From NCBI GenBank assembly GCA_965248735.1, contig OZ252146.1:1426001-1490000 (forward strand): a stretch of 64,000 nucleotides of DNA. The letters are read 5' to 3'. A program made the translations under genes and the position numbers. Below, one piece after another: positions 32,441 through 42,294 of the stretch (the first letter of the stretch is position 1; each line of letters starts with the position of its first letter). Under the pieces are notes generated by a model that was not told where the DNA came from, made no database searches, and saw only the letters and a program-made list of their open reading frames with translations. The stretch comes from Aldehydirespirator sp965248735 (GTDB taxonomy: Bacteria; Actinomycetota; Acidimicrobiia; Acidimicrobiales; Aldehydirespiratoraceae).

Positions 32441-32841
32441 GGCATGTAGCACCAGGCCAGTTCAGGCGGGGCGAGCACACTGACTGGGGCAGCGTGACCA
32501 TCCTCTATCACGACGGACGACCTGGCCTGCAGATCAAGCCGTCCAACGGAGAGTGGGAGGACGTCCCGACCGTGGCCGGGGCATTCGTAGTCAACCTCGG
32601 CGACCTCATGGCCGCCTGGACGAATGACCGGTGGACGTCCACCCTCCACCGTGTGGTCGTGCCCGACGGCGACACCGACGATCGACTCTCTATTGCCTTC
32701 TTTCACCAGCCGGCATACGACGCCCGAATCGAGTGCATTCCCACCTGCACATCACCGGACGAGCCGCCGCGCTACGCGCCCATGACATCGGGCGAGTGGA
32801 TCCTGTCAATGCTGCGAAAGGTCCAACTGGAGTCCCCATAG
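32441..32841 (+). pseudogene. C-terminal half of an isopenicillin-N-synthase-like oxygenase
   Basis: The frame reads APGQFRRGEHTDWGSVTILY, with the HxD iron motif of the IPNS group, then TSTLHRVVVPDGDTD (second His) and DRLSIAFFHQPAYDARIE (RxS for 2-oxoglutarate). The N-terminal half is absent, cut at the 18-bp minisatellite. A GTG at 32494 could start 115 residues, but that product would lack the HxD motif. I infer a decayed gene rather than a functional short one. Confidence 0.75.
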
Positions 32842-32874
32842 CCGCGCCGGGGCCCGCGGCGCCGCAGTTCGAAC

Positions 32875-33810
32875 CTAGCTCTCTGATTCTCGGCTCCAGC
32901 GGGTGAGCAGCAGCACCGCGGCGAAGCCGACCGCCGCCGCGACGGTGGGAGCCGCCCACTCCTGTGCGCCGGGCCAGGCCAGGCCGGTGCCCGAGATCAC
33001 CTCGTGGTCGTGGCGGCTGATCACGCCCACGCCGTTGGGCCAGGGCCACAGCACCCGCAGCGACCCGGCCATCATACCCACCAGCACCGCCAGCACCGTG
33101 TTGCGGGCCCGGTCCAGGAACCAGCCCAGCACCGACGAGAACAACGCCAGGCCCACCGCCGCACCGAGAGCGAACACGGCCGCGTCGAGATAGCGGACGT
33201 CGGTGACGATGCTGATCACCGCCCCGTACATGCCCAGCATCAGCAACAGGAATGCCCCGCTGATGCCGGGCAGGATCATGGCGCACACCGCTATCGCCCC
33301 CGCGCCGGCCAGCGCCGGCAGCGACGGGTCGGCGACGGGGCCGGACTGCAGACCCAGCAGAGCGAACGTGGCCCCGGCCGACACCGCCATGATCCCGATC
33401 CGGGCCGCGCTGCGCCACTCGAACAGCCGGCACGCCGACACCGCCGACGCACCCACCAGCCCGCAGAACAGGCCGGCCATCATCTCCGGCCGCTCCTCCA
33501 GCTGGGTCTCGATCACCGAGGCCAGCAGCACGATCGTGCCCAGGATCCCGGCCAGCAGCGGCACGATCAGCCACCAGTCCACCGTGACCAGCCGCCGCCC
33601 GCCGCCCCGCCAGTCGCCCCGCAGCAGCGTCCCGGCTCCGCCCGCGACACCCCGGATCGCGCCCAGAAGCCGCTCGTAGATGCCGAGCACCACTGCGATG
33701 GTGCCCCCCGACACGCCCGGCACCACGTCGGCCGCGCCCATGGCCACGCCGCGGCCCACTCCGAGCGCCAACCGCCGCCCCCGGCCCCACCCCGTCTCCG
33801 GTCCGCTCAT
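32875..33810 (-). CDS. DUF368 membrane protein (polyprenyl-phosphate transporter family)
   Basis: A 311-residue polytopic membrane protein. GAADVVPGVSGGTIAVVLGI near 24-43 is the DUF368 signature, echoed inversely by AVCAMILPGISGAFLLLMLG near 180. DUF368 proteins have been implicated in recycling undecaprenyl phosphate across the membrane; I assume the same here. About eight membrane segments are visible. The ATG overlaps, by ATGA, the stop of a 73-codon repeat ORF that links it to sdhB. Confidence 0.85.
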   Translation of the reverse strand: MSGPETGWGRGRRLALGVGRGVAMGAADVVPGVSGGTIAVVLGIYERLLGAIRGVAGGAGTLLRGDWRGGGRRLVTVDWWLIVPLLAGILGTIVLLASVIETQLEERPEMMAGLFCGLVGASAVSACRLFEWRSAARIGIMAVSAGATFALLGLQSGPVADPSLPALAGAGAIAVCAMILPGISGAFLLLMLGMYGAVISIVTDVRYLDAAVFALGAAVGLALFSSVLGWFLDRARNTVLAVLVGMMAGSLRVLWPWPNGVGVISRHDHEVISGTGLAWPGAQEWAAPTVAAAVGFAAVLLLTRWSRESES

Positions 33811-34028
33811 CTGCTTGCGCCCGTCGTGTGTTTCGGTCCGTTAGCCAACCCGCGCCTCGGCCCGCGGCCCGTTGTGTGTTTCGGTCCGTTAGCCAACTCG
33901 CGCCTCGGCTCGCGGCCGGCCCGCTCCCACCCGCTCATTCCCGAATTCTTGTTGCAAGGGGTCGTGTGACGCCCACAGCTACAAGAACTTGCCGCCATGG
34001 GCCGGCCACGAGCCCACTCGGCCCTCAT
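33807..34028 (-). other. Linker ORF with 48-bp repeats between sdhB and the DUF368 gene
   Basis: A 73-codon ORF starting 22 bases after the sdhB stop (GGGGCGAGAGG precedes the ATG) and ending in an ATGA overlap on the DUF368 start. It holds two copies of a 48-bp unit (PRRELANGPKHTTGRG-like, 33823-33918) and an internal ATG (33939) opening MSGWERAGRE, which echoes the DUF368 start MSGPETGWG. No fold is recognisable. It resembles the mini-ORF relays at other junctions, but with a period that is a multiple of three. Confidence 0.5.
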
Positions 34029-34049
34029 CGGCCTCTCGCCCCGACACCC

Positions 34050-34862
34050 TCAGGCCTGGGAGGCGAGGCGACGGTTCTTCACCTTGGCCTTGAGGTAGTC
34101 CCGGTTGAGCACCGCAATGAAGTCGAGGCTGATCTCCTTGGGGCAGGCCTCGGTGCACTCGCCATGGTTGGTGCACGACCCGAAGAACGACTCCATGGTC
34201 TCCACCATCGTCTCGGCCCGCCGCCACCGCTCGGGCTGGCCCTGGGGCAGCACGTTCAGATGGCCGAGCTTGGCCGCGGTGAACAGCTGGGCCGCCGAGT
34301 TGGGGCAGGCGGCCACGCACGCCCCGCAGCCGATGCAGGCCGCCGCGTCCATGGCGAAGTCGGCCACGTCCTTGGGGATCGGGATCTCGTTGGCGTCGGG
34401 AGCGGTGCCGGTGGGCGCCGAGATGTAGCCGCCCGACTCGATGATCCGGTCGAAGGCCCGCCGGTCCACCATCAGGTCCTTCACCACCGGGAACGATGCG
34501 GCCCGGAACGGCTCGATCACGATCTTGTCGCCGTCGCTGAACTTGCGCATGTGCAGCTGGCAGGTGGCGGTGGCCTTCTCGGGGCCGTGGGGGCGCCCGT
34601 TGATCATCACCCCGCAGGTGCCGCAGATGCCCTCCCGGCAGTCGTGGGCGAAGGTGATCGGCTCGATGTCATCCTCGATGAGGCGCTCGTTCACGATGTC
34701 CAGCATCTCCAGGAACGATGCGTCGGCGGGGATGCCGTGGGCGTCGACGTCCAGGAAGGCCCCGGGCTCGTCCGGCCCCGCCTGACGCCAGATCCGCAGC
34801 CTCAACCGCATCCTGGCCCCGTGCCCATTGCCCGCGCTGCCGTTGCCGTTGCCCGAGCTCAC
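34050..34862 (-). CDS. sdhB: Succinate dehydrogenase iron-sulfur subunit
   Basis: A 270-residue electron-transfer subunit. The plant-type ferredoxin cluster is in CREGICGTCGVMING with a further Cys about 12 residues on; CIGCGACVAACPNSA and CTNHGECTEACPKEISLDFI hold the [3Fe-4S]/[4Fe-4S] ligands. The N-terminus is a low-complexity Ser/Gly/Asn run (MSSGNGNGSAGNGHGARM). Its GTG 34862 overlaps the last mini-ORF coming from sdhA. It passes electrons from the flavoprotein to quinone in the membrane. Confidence 0.92.
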   Translation of the reverse strand: MSSGNGNGSAGNGHGARMRLRLRIWRQAGPDEPGAFLDVDAHGIPADASFLEMLDIVNERLIEDDIEPITFAHDCREGICGTCGVMINGRPHGPEKATATCQLHMRKFSDGDKIVIEPFRAASFPVVKDLMVDRRAFDRIIESGGYISAPTGTAPDANEIPIPKDVADFAMDAAACIGCGACVAACPNSAAQLFTAAKLGHLNVLPQGQPERWRRAETMVETMESFFGSCTNHGECTEACPKEISLDFIAVLNRDYLKAKVKNRRLASQA

Positions 34863-34916
34863 GCCACGCCCCCGTGCCCATTGCCCGAGCTCACGCCACG
34901 CCCCCGTTGCCGGCGC

Positions 34917-34920
<4 letters not shown>
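34859..34920 (-). other. Two coupled mini-ORFs between sdhA and sdhB
   Basis: The sdhA stop overlaps GTG 34920 (MSAGNGGVA), whose stop overlaps GTG 34894 (MSSGNGHGGVA), whose stop overlaps the sdhB GTG 34862 (MSSGNGNGSAG). All overlaps are GTGA. The spacings are 26 and 32 bases. Both peptides copy the sdhB opening. Confidence 0.85.
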
Positions 34921-36835
<1,915 letters not shown>

Positions 36836-36839
<4 letters not shown>

Positions 36840-36936
36840 CGGCCGACCCCCAACGCCATCGCCCTGGCCGCTGCAGCGCTCATCGGCCGACCCCCAACGC
36901 CATCGCCCTGGCCGCAGCCGCCCCCCTCGCCGTCAT
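36836..36936 (-). other. Two coupled mini-ORFs between sdhC and sdhA
   Basis: The sdhC stop overlaps ATG 36936, opening MTARGAAAARAMALGVGR; its stop overlaps ATG 36883, opening MSAAAARAMALGVGR; its stop overlaps the sdhA ATG 36839 (MSAALDARI). All overlaps are ATGA. The spacings are 53 and 44. Shared AARAMALGVGR shows a tandem duplication whose second copy begins like sdhA. Confidence 0.85.
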
Positions 36937-37727
36937 GCGATCACCCCTCCCTGCACCATGATCGGGAAGCTGAGGTTGCCGACGAGGATCGCGGCGGCCA
37001 CCACCGTTGCCAGCATCCGCCGCAGATGGTTGAACCTGGGGTTGTTGACGCCCAGGGTCTGGAACGCCGAAGCGATGCCGTGGTAGATGTGCACCGACAG
37101 CGCCACGTTGGCCACGATGTAGATGATCGCCACCGGGATCGACGACAGCGACTCCACCACGTTGTGGTACACGTCGCCCCGGATGTAGTTGTCGCCCAGC
37201 CACCAGCCCCAGGTGAGGTCGGCCAGGTGGAACAGCACGTACAGGCCGATGATGGGGCCGGTCCAGCGCATGGTGCGGCTGGCGAAGTTCACGGCCACGT
37301 AGTCCTGGCCGCCGGCGTAGCGCTTGTTGCCGCTCACCCAGTTGGCCTTGTCGCTGCTGCGGCGGCTGATCTCCTTGAGCGACCAGGCGCTGTGGATGTG
37401 CAGCACGAACATGGCCAGCAGGCCGATGCGCATCACCCACAGGATCACGGTGCGGGGCACCAGGTGGCCGCCCAGGTCCCGCAGCGCCTCGGCGTACTCG
37501 TTCACCTGGGTCGGGCCCTCGTACAGGTGCAGGTTGCCGATCATGTGCACGATCACGAAGGCCAGCAGCCCGGCCCCGGTGACGGCCATCACATATTTCT
37601 TGCCGACCGCGGTCTGGTAGATGTTCAGCGGCCAGGGAAGCTCCCGACGCCGCCGCCTAAGCGGCGGCACCCGTTCGCCCGCGCCCGAGCCCGCAGCCGC
37701 ACCGGGGGGAGTGACCGTCTGCGCCAT
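36933..37727 (-). CDS. sdhC: Succinate dehydrogenase cytochrome b membrane subunit
   Basis: A 264-residue anchor, of the size of single-chain, five-helix b-type anchors. Membrane segments include VMAVTGAGLLAFVIVHMIGN, VILWVMRIGLLAMFVLHIHS, PIIGLYVLFHLADLTWGWWL, VAIIYIVANVALSVHIYHGI and a last one in MLATVVAAAILVGNLSFPIM. The His residues in VHMIGNLH, HIHSAW, LFHLAD and HIYHGI can bind two hemes. ATG 37727 gives the usual short cytoplasmic start; the longer frame from 37778 has no support. First gene of sdhCAB. Confidence 0.9.
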   Translation of the reverse strand: MAQTVTPPGAAAGSGAGERVPPLRRRRRELPWPLNIYQTAVGKKYVMAVTGAGLLAFVIVHMIGNLHLYEGPTQVNEYAEALRDLGGHLVPRTVILWVMRIGLLAMFVLHIHSAWSLKEISRRSSDKANWVSGNKRYAGGQDYVAVNFASRTMRWTGPIIGLYVLFHLADLTWGWWLGDNYIRGDVYHNVVESLSSIPVAIIYIVANVALSVHIYHGIASAFQTLGVNNPRFNHLRRMLATVVAAAILVGNLSFPIMVQGGVIA

Positions 37728-37885
37728 GCCCCCAAAGCTAGTACCGCACTTCCGCTGGCGGCACACACCGGCAGGCACCCCACCCCGTCCCCAGAACTGC
37801 CACGAGTCTCCGGCTCATCGTGGGCCGGCGCGTCGCGGCACACCGCGCACCGGCATGGTCCTCGACACCGTCGAGATGGAGTCGA

Positions 37886-38755
37886 TCAAGGCACCGTGTC
37901 GTTGGCTGCCTCGTGCCACTTGCCGGTAAGACGGTCGCCAAGCTGACCGACGAGCGTGAACACGACGACACTAAGCATCGACGAGAGGATCACCGCGCCG
38001 AACATCTCGGCGGTGTCGTTGGTAGCCCGATGGAGCTCGATCAGTTGTCCCAGACCCCGGTCGCCGGTTCGGAAGAAGAACTCACCCACGATCGTGCCGA
38101 TCACAGCCAGCCCAGCCGAGATCCGAAGCCCGGTGAACAGCGCGGGCACTGCGGCCGGAAAGTCGAGCTTGACCAGTCGTTTCCACCTCCCTGCGCCGTG
38201 CATCTCGAAAAGGTCGACCTGCTCCTCTGACGATGACTGCAGCCCGAAGAGGGTGTTGGCAAGGATCGGGAACAAGGAGATCATCACCGCCACCAGGACC
38301 CGGCTCCAAAAGCCCACACCGAACCAGAGGGCAACCAATGGAACGATGGCCAAGATGGGGATGGTCTGGATCAACACGGCCCACGGGTAGAAGGATCGCT
38401 CGATCCAGCGAGCCTGGCTCATAAGAACGGCGAACAGGATCCCAAGGACAGTCGCCGCCACCAACCCCATCATCGAGGTCTTGGTCGTGACCCAGAGACC
38501 GACCAACAGCTCTGAGCGGGTGTCGCCGTCAACGAATGATCGAGTCCAGACCTCGTGGAGGGGCGGCAACAGGAACCGCCTGTGGTGTTCGAGCACCTCG
38601 TACGTGAAGACGTACCAGCCACCGATCATGACGATCAGCAGACCCAACGGCGCCCCTACCAGTTCGAGAGCTGGACGCGGTAGGTAACCAGCCGCACGGT
38701 TGCGAGGCCGAAGCCTCTCTTGTGTCCTGCCGCCGGTTGGGTGATTGGCACTCAT
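37886..38755 (-). CDS. ABC permease, SsuC/ThiX-like (second of the pair)
   Basis: A 289-residue inner-membrane permease of the BPD_transp_1 family. About six membrane segments; the docking loop is SSSEEQVDLFEMHGAGRWKR followed by LVKLDFPAAVPALFTGLRIS near 175-210. It starts at ATG 38755, overlapping the previous permease's stop by ATGA. The tail IVGEFFFRTGDRGLGQLIEL matches the relic at 32.1 kb. No ATPase gene lies next to it. Confidence 0.85.
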   Translation of the reverse strand: MSANHPTGGRTQERLRPRNRAAGYLPRPALELVGAPLGLLIVMIGGWYVFTYEVLEHHRRFLLPPLHEVWTRSFVDGDTRSELLVGLWVTTKTSMMGLVAATVLGILFAVLMSQARWIERSFYPWAVLIQTIPILAIVPLVALWFGVGFWSRVLVAVMISLFPILANTLFGLQSSSEEQVDLFEMHGAGRWKRLVKLDFPAAVPALFTGLRISAGLAVIGTIVGEFFFRTGDRGLGQLIELHRATNDTAEMFGAVILSSMLSVVVFTLVGQLGDRLTGKWHEAANDTVP

Positions 38756-39588
38756 GGGCGATGACGCGTTCGGCGGGCAGGTACATACCAGGCTCGCGTA
38801 GTGAATCTTCCCAACAGTCCGAAGGCAACGAACAGGGTCAAACCGAGCATGGACGAGAAGAAGATGGCGGTGAACAACAGCGTGGGTTGCACCCGGGAGT
38901 GATAGATCGACAGGAGCCGACCAAGGCCCATCTGGTCACCTCGACGGAAGAAGAAGTCACCGACGATCGATCCGATGACGGCCATACCAGCGGCAATGCG
39001 CAGGCCGGTGAAGAACGCAGGCTGGGCGGAGCGGGCCCTGAGCTTCCATAGTCGTGTTCTCCACTTGCTTCCGTGGAGGGTGAACAGATCTTCCAGGCCC
39101 CGGTCCACCGACTTCAGGCCGAACAGAGTGTTGGTGATGATCGGGAACAAGGAGATGATCACCGCCACTAGCACCCGGCTGCGGAAGGCGAAGCTGAACC
39201 AGAGCCCGACGATCGGGACTATGGCGATGATCGGGATGGTCTGAAGAACCACCGCGTAGGGGTGGATGATGCGCTCAACCCACCGGGCTTGGCTCATCAT
39301 CACGGCCACGGTGACCCCGATGACTACCGAGATGGCCAGCCCCAGCATGGTCACTTGGCCGGTCAGCCACAAGCCGGACAGGATCTGGGATAGATGGTCC
39401 CATTCGAGGAATCCGTCCTGAACCGTCGACTCTGGAGGGGGCAGGAGCACCCGTTGACGGTCAGGGGTCATCACAACCTGGCTGACCAGCTCCCAGGCGC
39501 CGATGACGATGGCGAAGACGATCAGGGGCGGCGCAACCGAAAGCCGCCAACGACGCCGGCGGTGGCGAAACGCGCCGTCAGCGGACAC
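38752..39588 (-). CDS. ABC permease, SsuC/ThiX-like (first of the pair)
   Basis: A 278-residue permease, clearly paralogous to its neighbour: KSVDRGLEDLFTLHGSKWRT and AQPAFFTGLRIAAGMAVIGS form the same docking loop. GTG 39588 lies 34 bases after the binding-protein stop. Two different permeases suggest a heterodimeric channel. Confidence 0.85.
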   Translation of the reverse strand: MSADGAFRHRRRRWRLSVAPPLIVFAIVIGAWELVSQVVMTPDRQRVLLPPPESTVQDGFLEWDHLSQILSGLWLTGQVTMLGLAISVVIGVTVAVMMSQARWVERIIHPYAVVLQTIPIIAIVPIVGLWFSFAFRSRVLVAVIISLFPIITNTLFGLKSVDRGLEDLFTLHGSKWRTRLWKLRARSAQPAFFTGLRIAAGMAVIGSIVGDFFFRRGDQMGLGRLLSIYHSRVQPTLLFTAIFFSSMLGLTLFVAFGLLGRFTTRAWYVPARRTRHRP

Positions 39589-39621
39589 GACGCCGACAGC
39601 AGCCCATAGGCGGGTTGCGAT

Positions 39622-40908
39622 CTAGAAGCCGATCGATGGGTCGATGAACTCGTTGGTGGCGATGTCCTCGGCCCGCAAGCCTTCCTTCACGTCGGCTCCC
39701 GCCTCGACGAAGACCGGCGCGATCTGGTCGATCAGCTTCTGGATCCGGTCCATGTCGAAGTTCCCGAAAGTGTCATCGGGGCCGTTGGACACGATGTCGA
39801 GGTCTCTCATGACCGTTATCGCGTCGGCGTTGAGTTCCTCGCTCAAGCTCCAGAAGGTCGCTTGGGCCTCCACTATCTCCAGGATCCGGTTGTTGACCGG
39901 TACGGGATCGTTCATGTAGTCGATCCAGCCCTGCTGGAACACCGGTATCAGCATCTCGAGACAATCCCGGTAATCCGTGATCGTGTCGGGCCGAACCACC
40001 AGCGGCGACTGGTACTGCGTCCAGCCGAAGTCGTGGACCAGGAGGTAGTCGATCGGCTTGCCCCAGTCGGCGATCACCTTCTCGTACAGCGACGGAGCGT
40101 TGGTGGCGAAACTCTGGAAGACGATCCCACCGTTCGAAGCAAGGAACACCGCGGGAGAACCGTCGAACGACGCGTCGGTTTGGTCCCGGCTCAGCTGGCC
40201 AGTCTCCACGAAGTAGTCGATCGAGACTGAAGGATCGAAGTGAAGAACCGTCACGCCTTCGTCTCGAATGTCTTCGATGCTGGCGAAGTCGTAGGTCTCG
40301 GGATCCCACAGCATGGCCAGTGGGCTGATCTCGAGGTTCGCCATCACCGCAATTGTGGGGTTCGCACCCGACTGCTGGATGGCCTCGCCGCCATCGACGT
40401 AGCCGAAGAAGATGTCGGGGTCCTGGTACATCACACTGGTCACCGGTTGGAAGCCGATGAACTGACTGCCGGAGCGGATCTCCAGTTCCAGTCCGGTATC
40501 GGCCAGCGGTCCGCTGTACGTGCCGTTCGCCCCGTCGATAATGCCGTCCGGCCCGATCACCTGGTAGGTGCCGCCGTGCTCGGCTTCGGGGAACCAATTG
40601 GTCTGGACCACGATCTTCGCCGGGCAGACATCGGCGAACGTCATCGCTTCTTCCGCCATCTCCTCTTCGACGGCAGGTTCTTCGGTGACCGGTTCTGGTT
40701 CGGGCTCCGGCTCCTCAGCCACCGGCTCGGGCTCAGGTTCCTCAACGGCTGGTGCTGGGGCGGTCTCGGAAGGTGCTGGTGCTTCGGTGGTGGGAGCAGT
40801 ATCAACGTCGCCGTCGTCGTCACCGCAACCTGTAGCCATCAGTGCGAACACCGCCATGAGTGCTATGAGAGTTCGCGGACGCTCAAGTACACGATGACTG
40901 CTACGCAT
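39622..40908 (-). CDS. ABC substrate-binding lipoprotein, NMT1/THI5-like
   Basis: A 428-residue binding protein. The signal peptide RPRTLIALMAVFALMATGC ends in a lipobox (ATGC, Cys about 28), followed by an acidic P/E linker (EEPEPEPVAEEPEPEPEP). The mature domain begins ICPAKIVVQTNWFPEAEHGG-like, as in NMT1/THI5 proteins that bind pyrimidines, sulfonates or nitrile-type ligands. ATG 40908 follows GAGGTG by six bases; GTG 40917 is in frame but worse. First gene of the importer, followed by two permeases. Confidence 0.85.
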   Translation of the reverse strand: MRSSHRVLERPRTLIALMAVFALMATGCGDDDGDVDTAPTTEAPAPSETAPAPAVEEPEPEPVAEEPEPEPEPVTEEPAVEEEMAEEAMTFADVCPAKIVVQTNWFPEAEHGGTYQVIGPDGIIDGANGTYSGPLADTGLELEIRSGSQFIGFQPVTSVMYQDPDIFFGYVDGGEAIQQSGANPTIAVMANLEISPLAMLWDPETYDFASIEDIRDEGVTVLHFDPSVSIDYFVETGQLSRDQTDASFDGSPAVFLASNGGIVFQSFATNAPSLYEKVIADWGKPIDYLLVHDFGWTQYQSPLVVRPDTITDYRDCLEMLIPVFQQGWIDYMNDPVPVNNRILEIVEAQATFWSLSEELNADAITVMRDLDIVSNGPDDTFGNFDMDRIQKLIDQIAPVFVEAGADVKEGLRAEDIATNEFIDPSIGF

Positions 40909-41097
40909 CTGAATCACCTCGCGGGTCTTGAGCGTCGGACTCCCGGATTCATAGGGAATCTGCCTCTACCTGTTCTACCACGCGCAACAGAGCCCGGCCA
41001 GAGTCCGCTGCCGGTCGGGGTGGTCAGCAGCGGGGTAATCCAACCCGAACAGATCGGTCGGCAACCTCAGATGCATCGAGCGGGGTAGCGTCGGCGG

Positions 41098-42183
41098 GTG
41101 ACTGCCGGGCTCTCGATGCGGCTGTTCACGAATCGGGAGTTTGTCGAGGAACTGCGGCAGGCGCTGGGCTCGGCTGAGCGGCGGGTGCTCGTCCAGGTGA
41201 TGACCTTCGACGGCGACGCCTCGGGGCTGGAAGTGGCCGATCTGATGGCCGAGGCCGCCGGCCGGGGCGTGGACGCGAGGCTGCTGGTCGACTGCTTCGC
41301 GCTCCGCTATGTCAGCGACCTTCCCGCTCGCCACCCGGAAGTCCGGGCTGAGGCGGCCGAGACCGCGGCCATGTTCGACCGGCTGCGGGCCGCGGGCGTG
41401 GCCGTCACCTTCACCCAGCCGTGGGGGCCGGTGCTGCTGTTCGGTCTGAGCCGCAACCACAAGAAGCTCTACGTGGTGGACGACCGCGCCTACCTCGGCG
41501 GCATCAACATCAGCGACCACAACTTCGCTTGGCGGGACTTCATGGTGCGCACCGAGGACCCCGCCATCGTGAAGGCCCTCGCCGAGGACTTCGCCCGCAC
41601 CGAGCGCGGCGAGCGCCGCTCATTGAACGGGTCGGTCATCACCAATACGGAGATCGAGCCCGTCTTCAACGACATCGTCAGCGGCGCGGCCCACAGCCTC
41701 GTGCTGGCCTCCCCCTACTCCCTGGACATCGGCATAGCTGCACTCCTCGAACGCTCACAGGCCCAGACCAAGACGGTGATCACGGCACGGGACAACAACT
41801 TCCGCTGGCTGCGCGCCGCCGAGCCCTACCTCTGGGGACGCTTGGCTCGCGCCAGCGTGGAGCTGCGCACCTACCCGGACTTCTTCCATGCCAGGTTCCT
41901 GCTCGCAGACGACGAGAGGCTGCTCGTGGGCTCATCGAACTTCAGCCGGCACAGCTTCCGCTGCAACCAGGAGGTGTGCCTGCTGATCACCGACACAGAG
42001 TTCATCGCCGACTTCAAGGCCCGGATGCTTCCCGACACCGAGCCTCTCGAGCGTGCCCAGCCGCGGCATGTGACTCGCGCCCGCGCCGCCTGGGGCCGTG
42101 TGGTGGCGCACTTCTACTTCTATGGCGTCGTGGGCGCCGCGCAGATCGTGGCGCCCTACACCCCCGCGCTCGCCCGCCGCTGA
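41098..42183 (+). CDS. Phospholipase D-like (HKD) protein
   Basis: A 361-residue PLD-superfamily protein. The first HKD motif is RNHKKLYVVDDRAYLGGINI near 119-138; the second is FHARFLLADDERLLVGSSNF near 263-282, with Arg in place of the usual Lys. The overall build is close to cardiolipin-synthase-type phospholipases but with only a C-terminal membrane-like patch (VVAHFYFYGVVGAAQIVAPY). The start may be GTG 41098 or ATG 41116. It stands alone between divergent promoters. It could synthesise or remodel phospholipid headgroups. Confidence 0.75.
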   Translation: MTAGLSMRLFTNREFVEELRQALGSAERRVLVQVMTFDGDASGLEVADLMAEAAGRGVDARLLVDCFALRYVSDLPARHPEVRAEAAETAAMFDRLRAAGVAVTFTQPWGPVLLFGLSRNHKKLYVVDDRAYLGGINISDHNFAWRDFMVRTEDPAIVKALAEDFARTERGERRSLNGSVITNTEIEPVFNDIVSGAAHSLVLASPYSLDIGIAALLERSQAQTKTVITARDNNFRWLRAAEPYLWGRLARASVELRTYPDFFHARFLLADDERLLVGSSNFSRHSFRCNQEVCLLITDTEFIADFKARMLPDTEPLERAQPRHVTRARAAWGRVVAHFYFYGVVGAAQIVAPYTPALARR

Positions 42184-42258
42184 GCCGCCATTCGAGACGC
42201 AGACGCCGAGCGCTCCGTCTTTTGAAGCAGATTGCGTACCGCCCGGCCGGATGCCAGA

Positions 42259-42279
42259 CTGATAAGCAGCGTTTATCAG
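42259..42279. promoter_or_regulatory. Palindrome upstream of the Rieske-less oxygenase
   Basis: CTGATAA-GCAGCGT-TTATCAG: perfect 7-base arms, ending 15 bases before GTG 42295. It is a candidate operator; the regulator is not obvious, though an XRE-cupin gene lies 2.8 kb away. Confidence 0.55.
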
Positions 42280-42294
42280 AACGGGAATGACACA

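Noticed and set aside
32494..32841. A 115-residue functional oxygenase
   Set aside because: The frame contains only the C-terminal half, and its nominal start would drop the HxD iron ligands.
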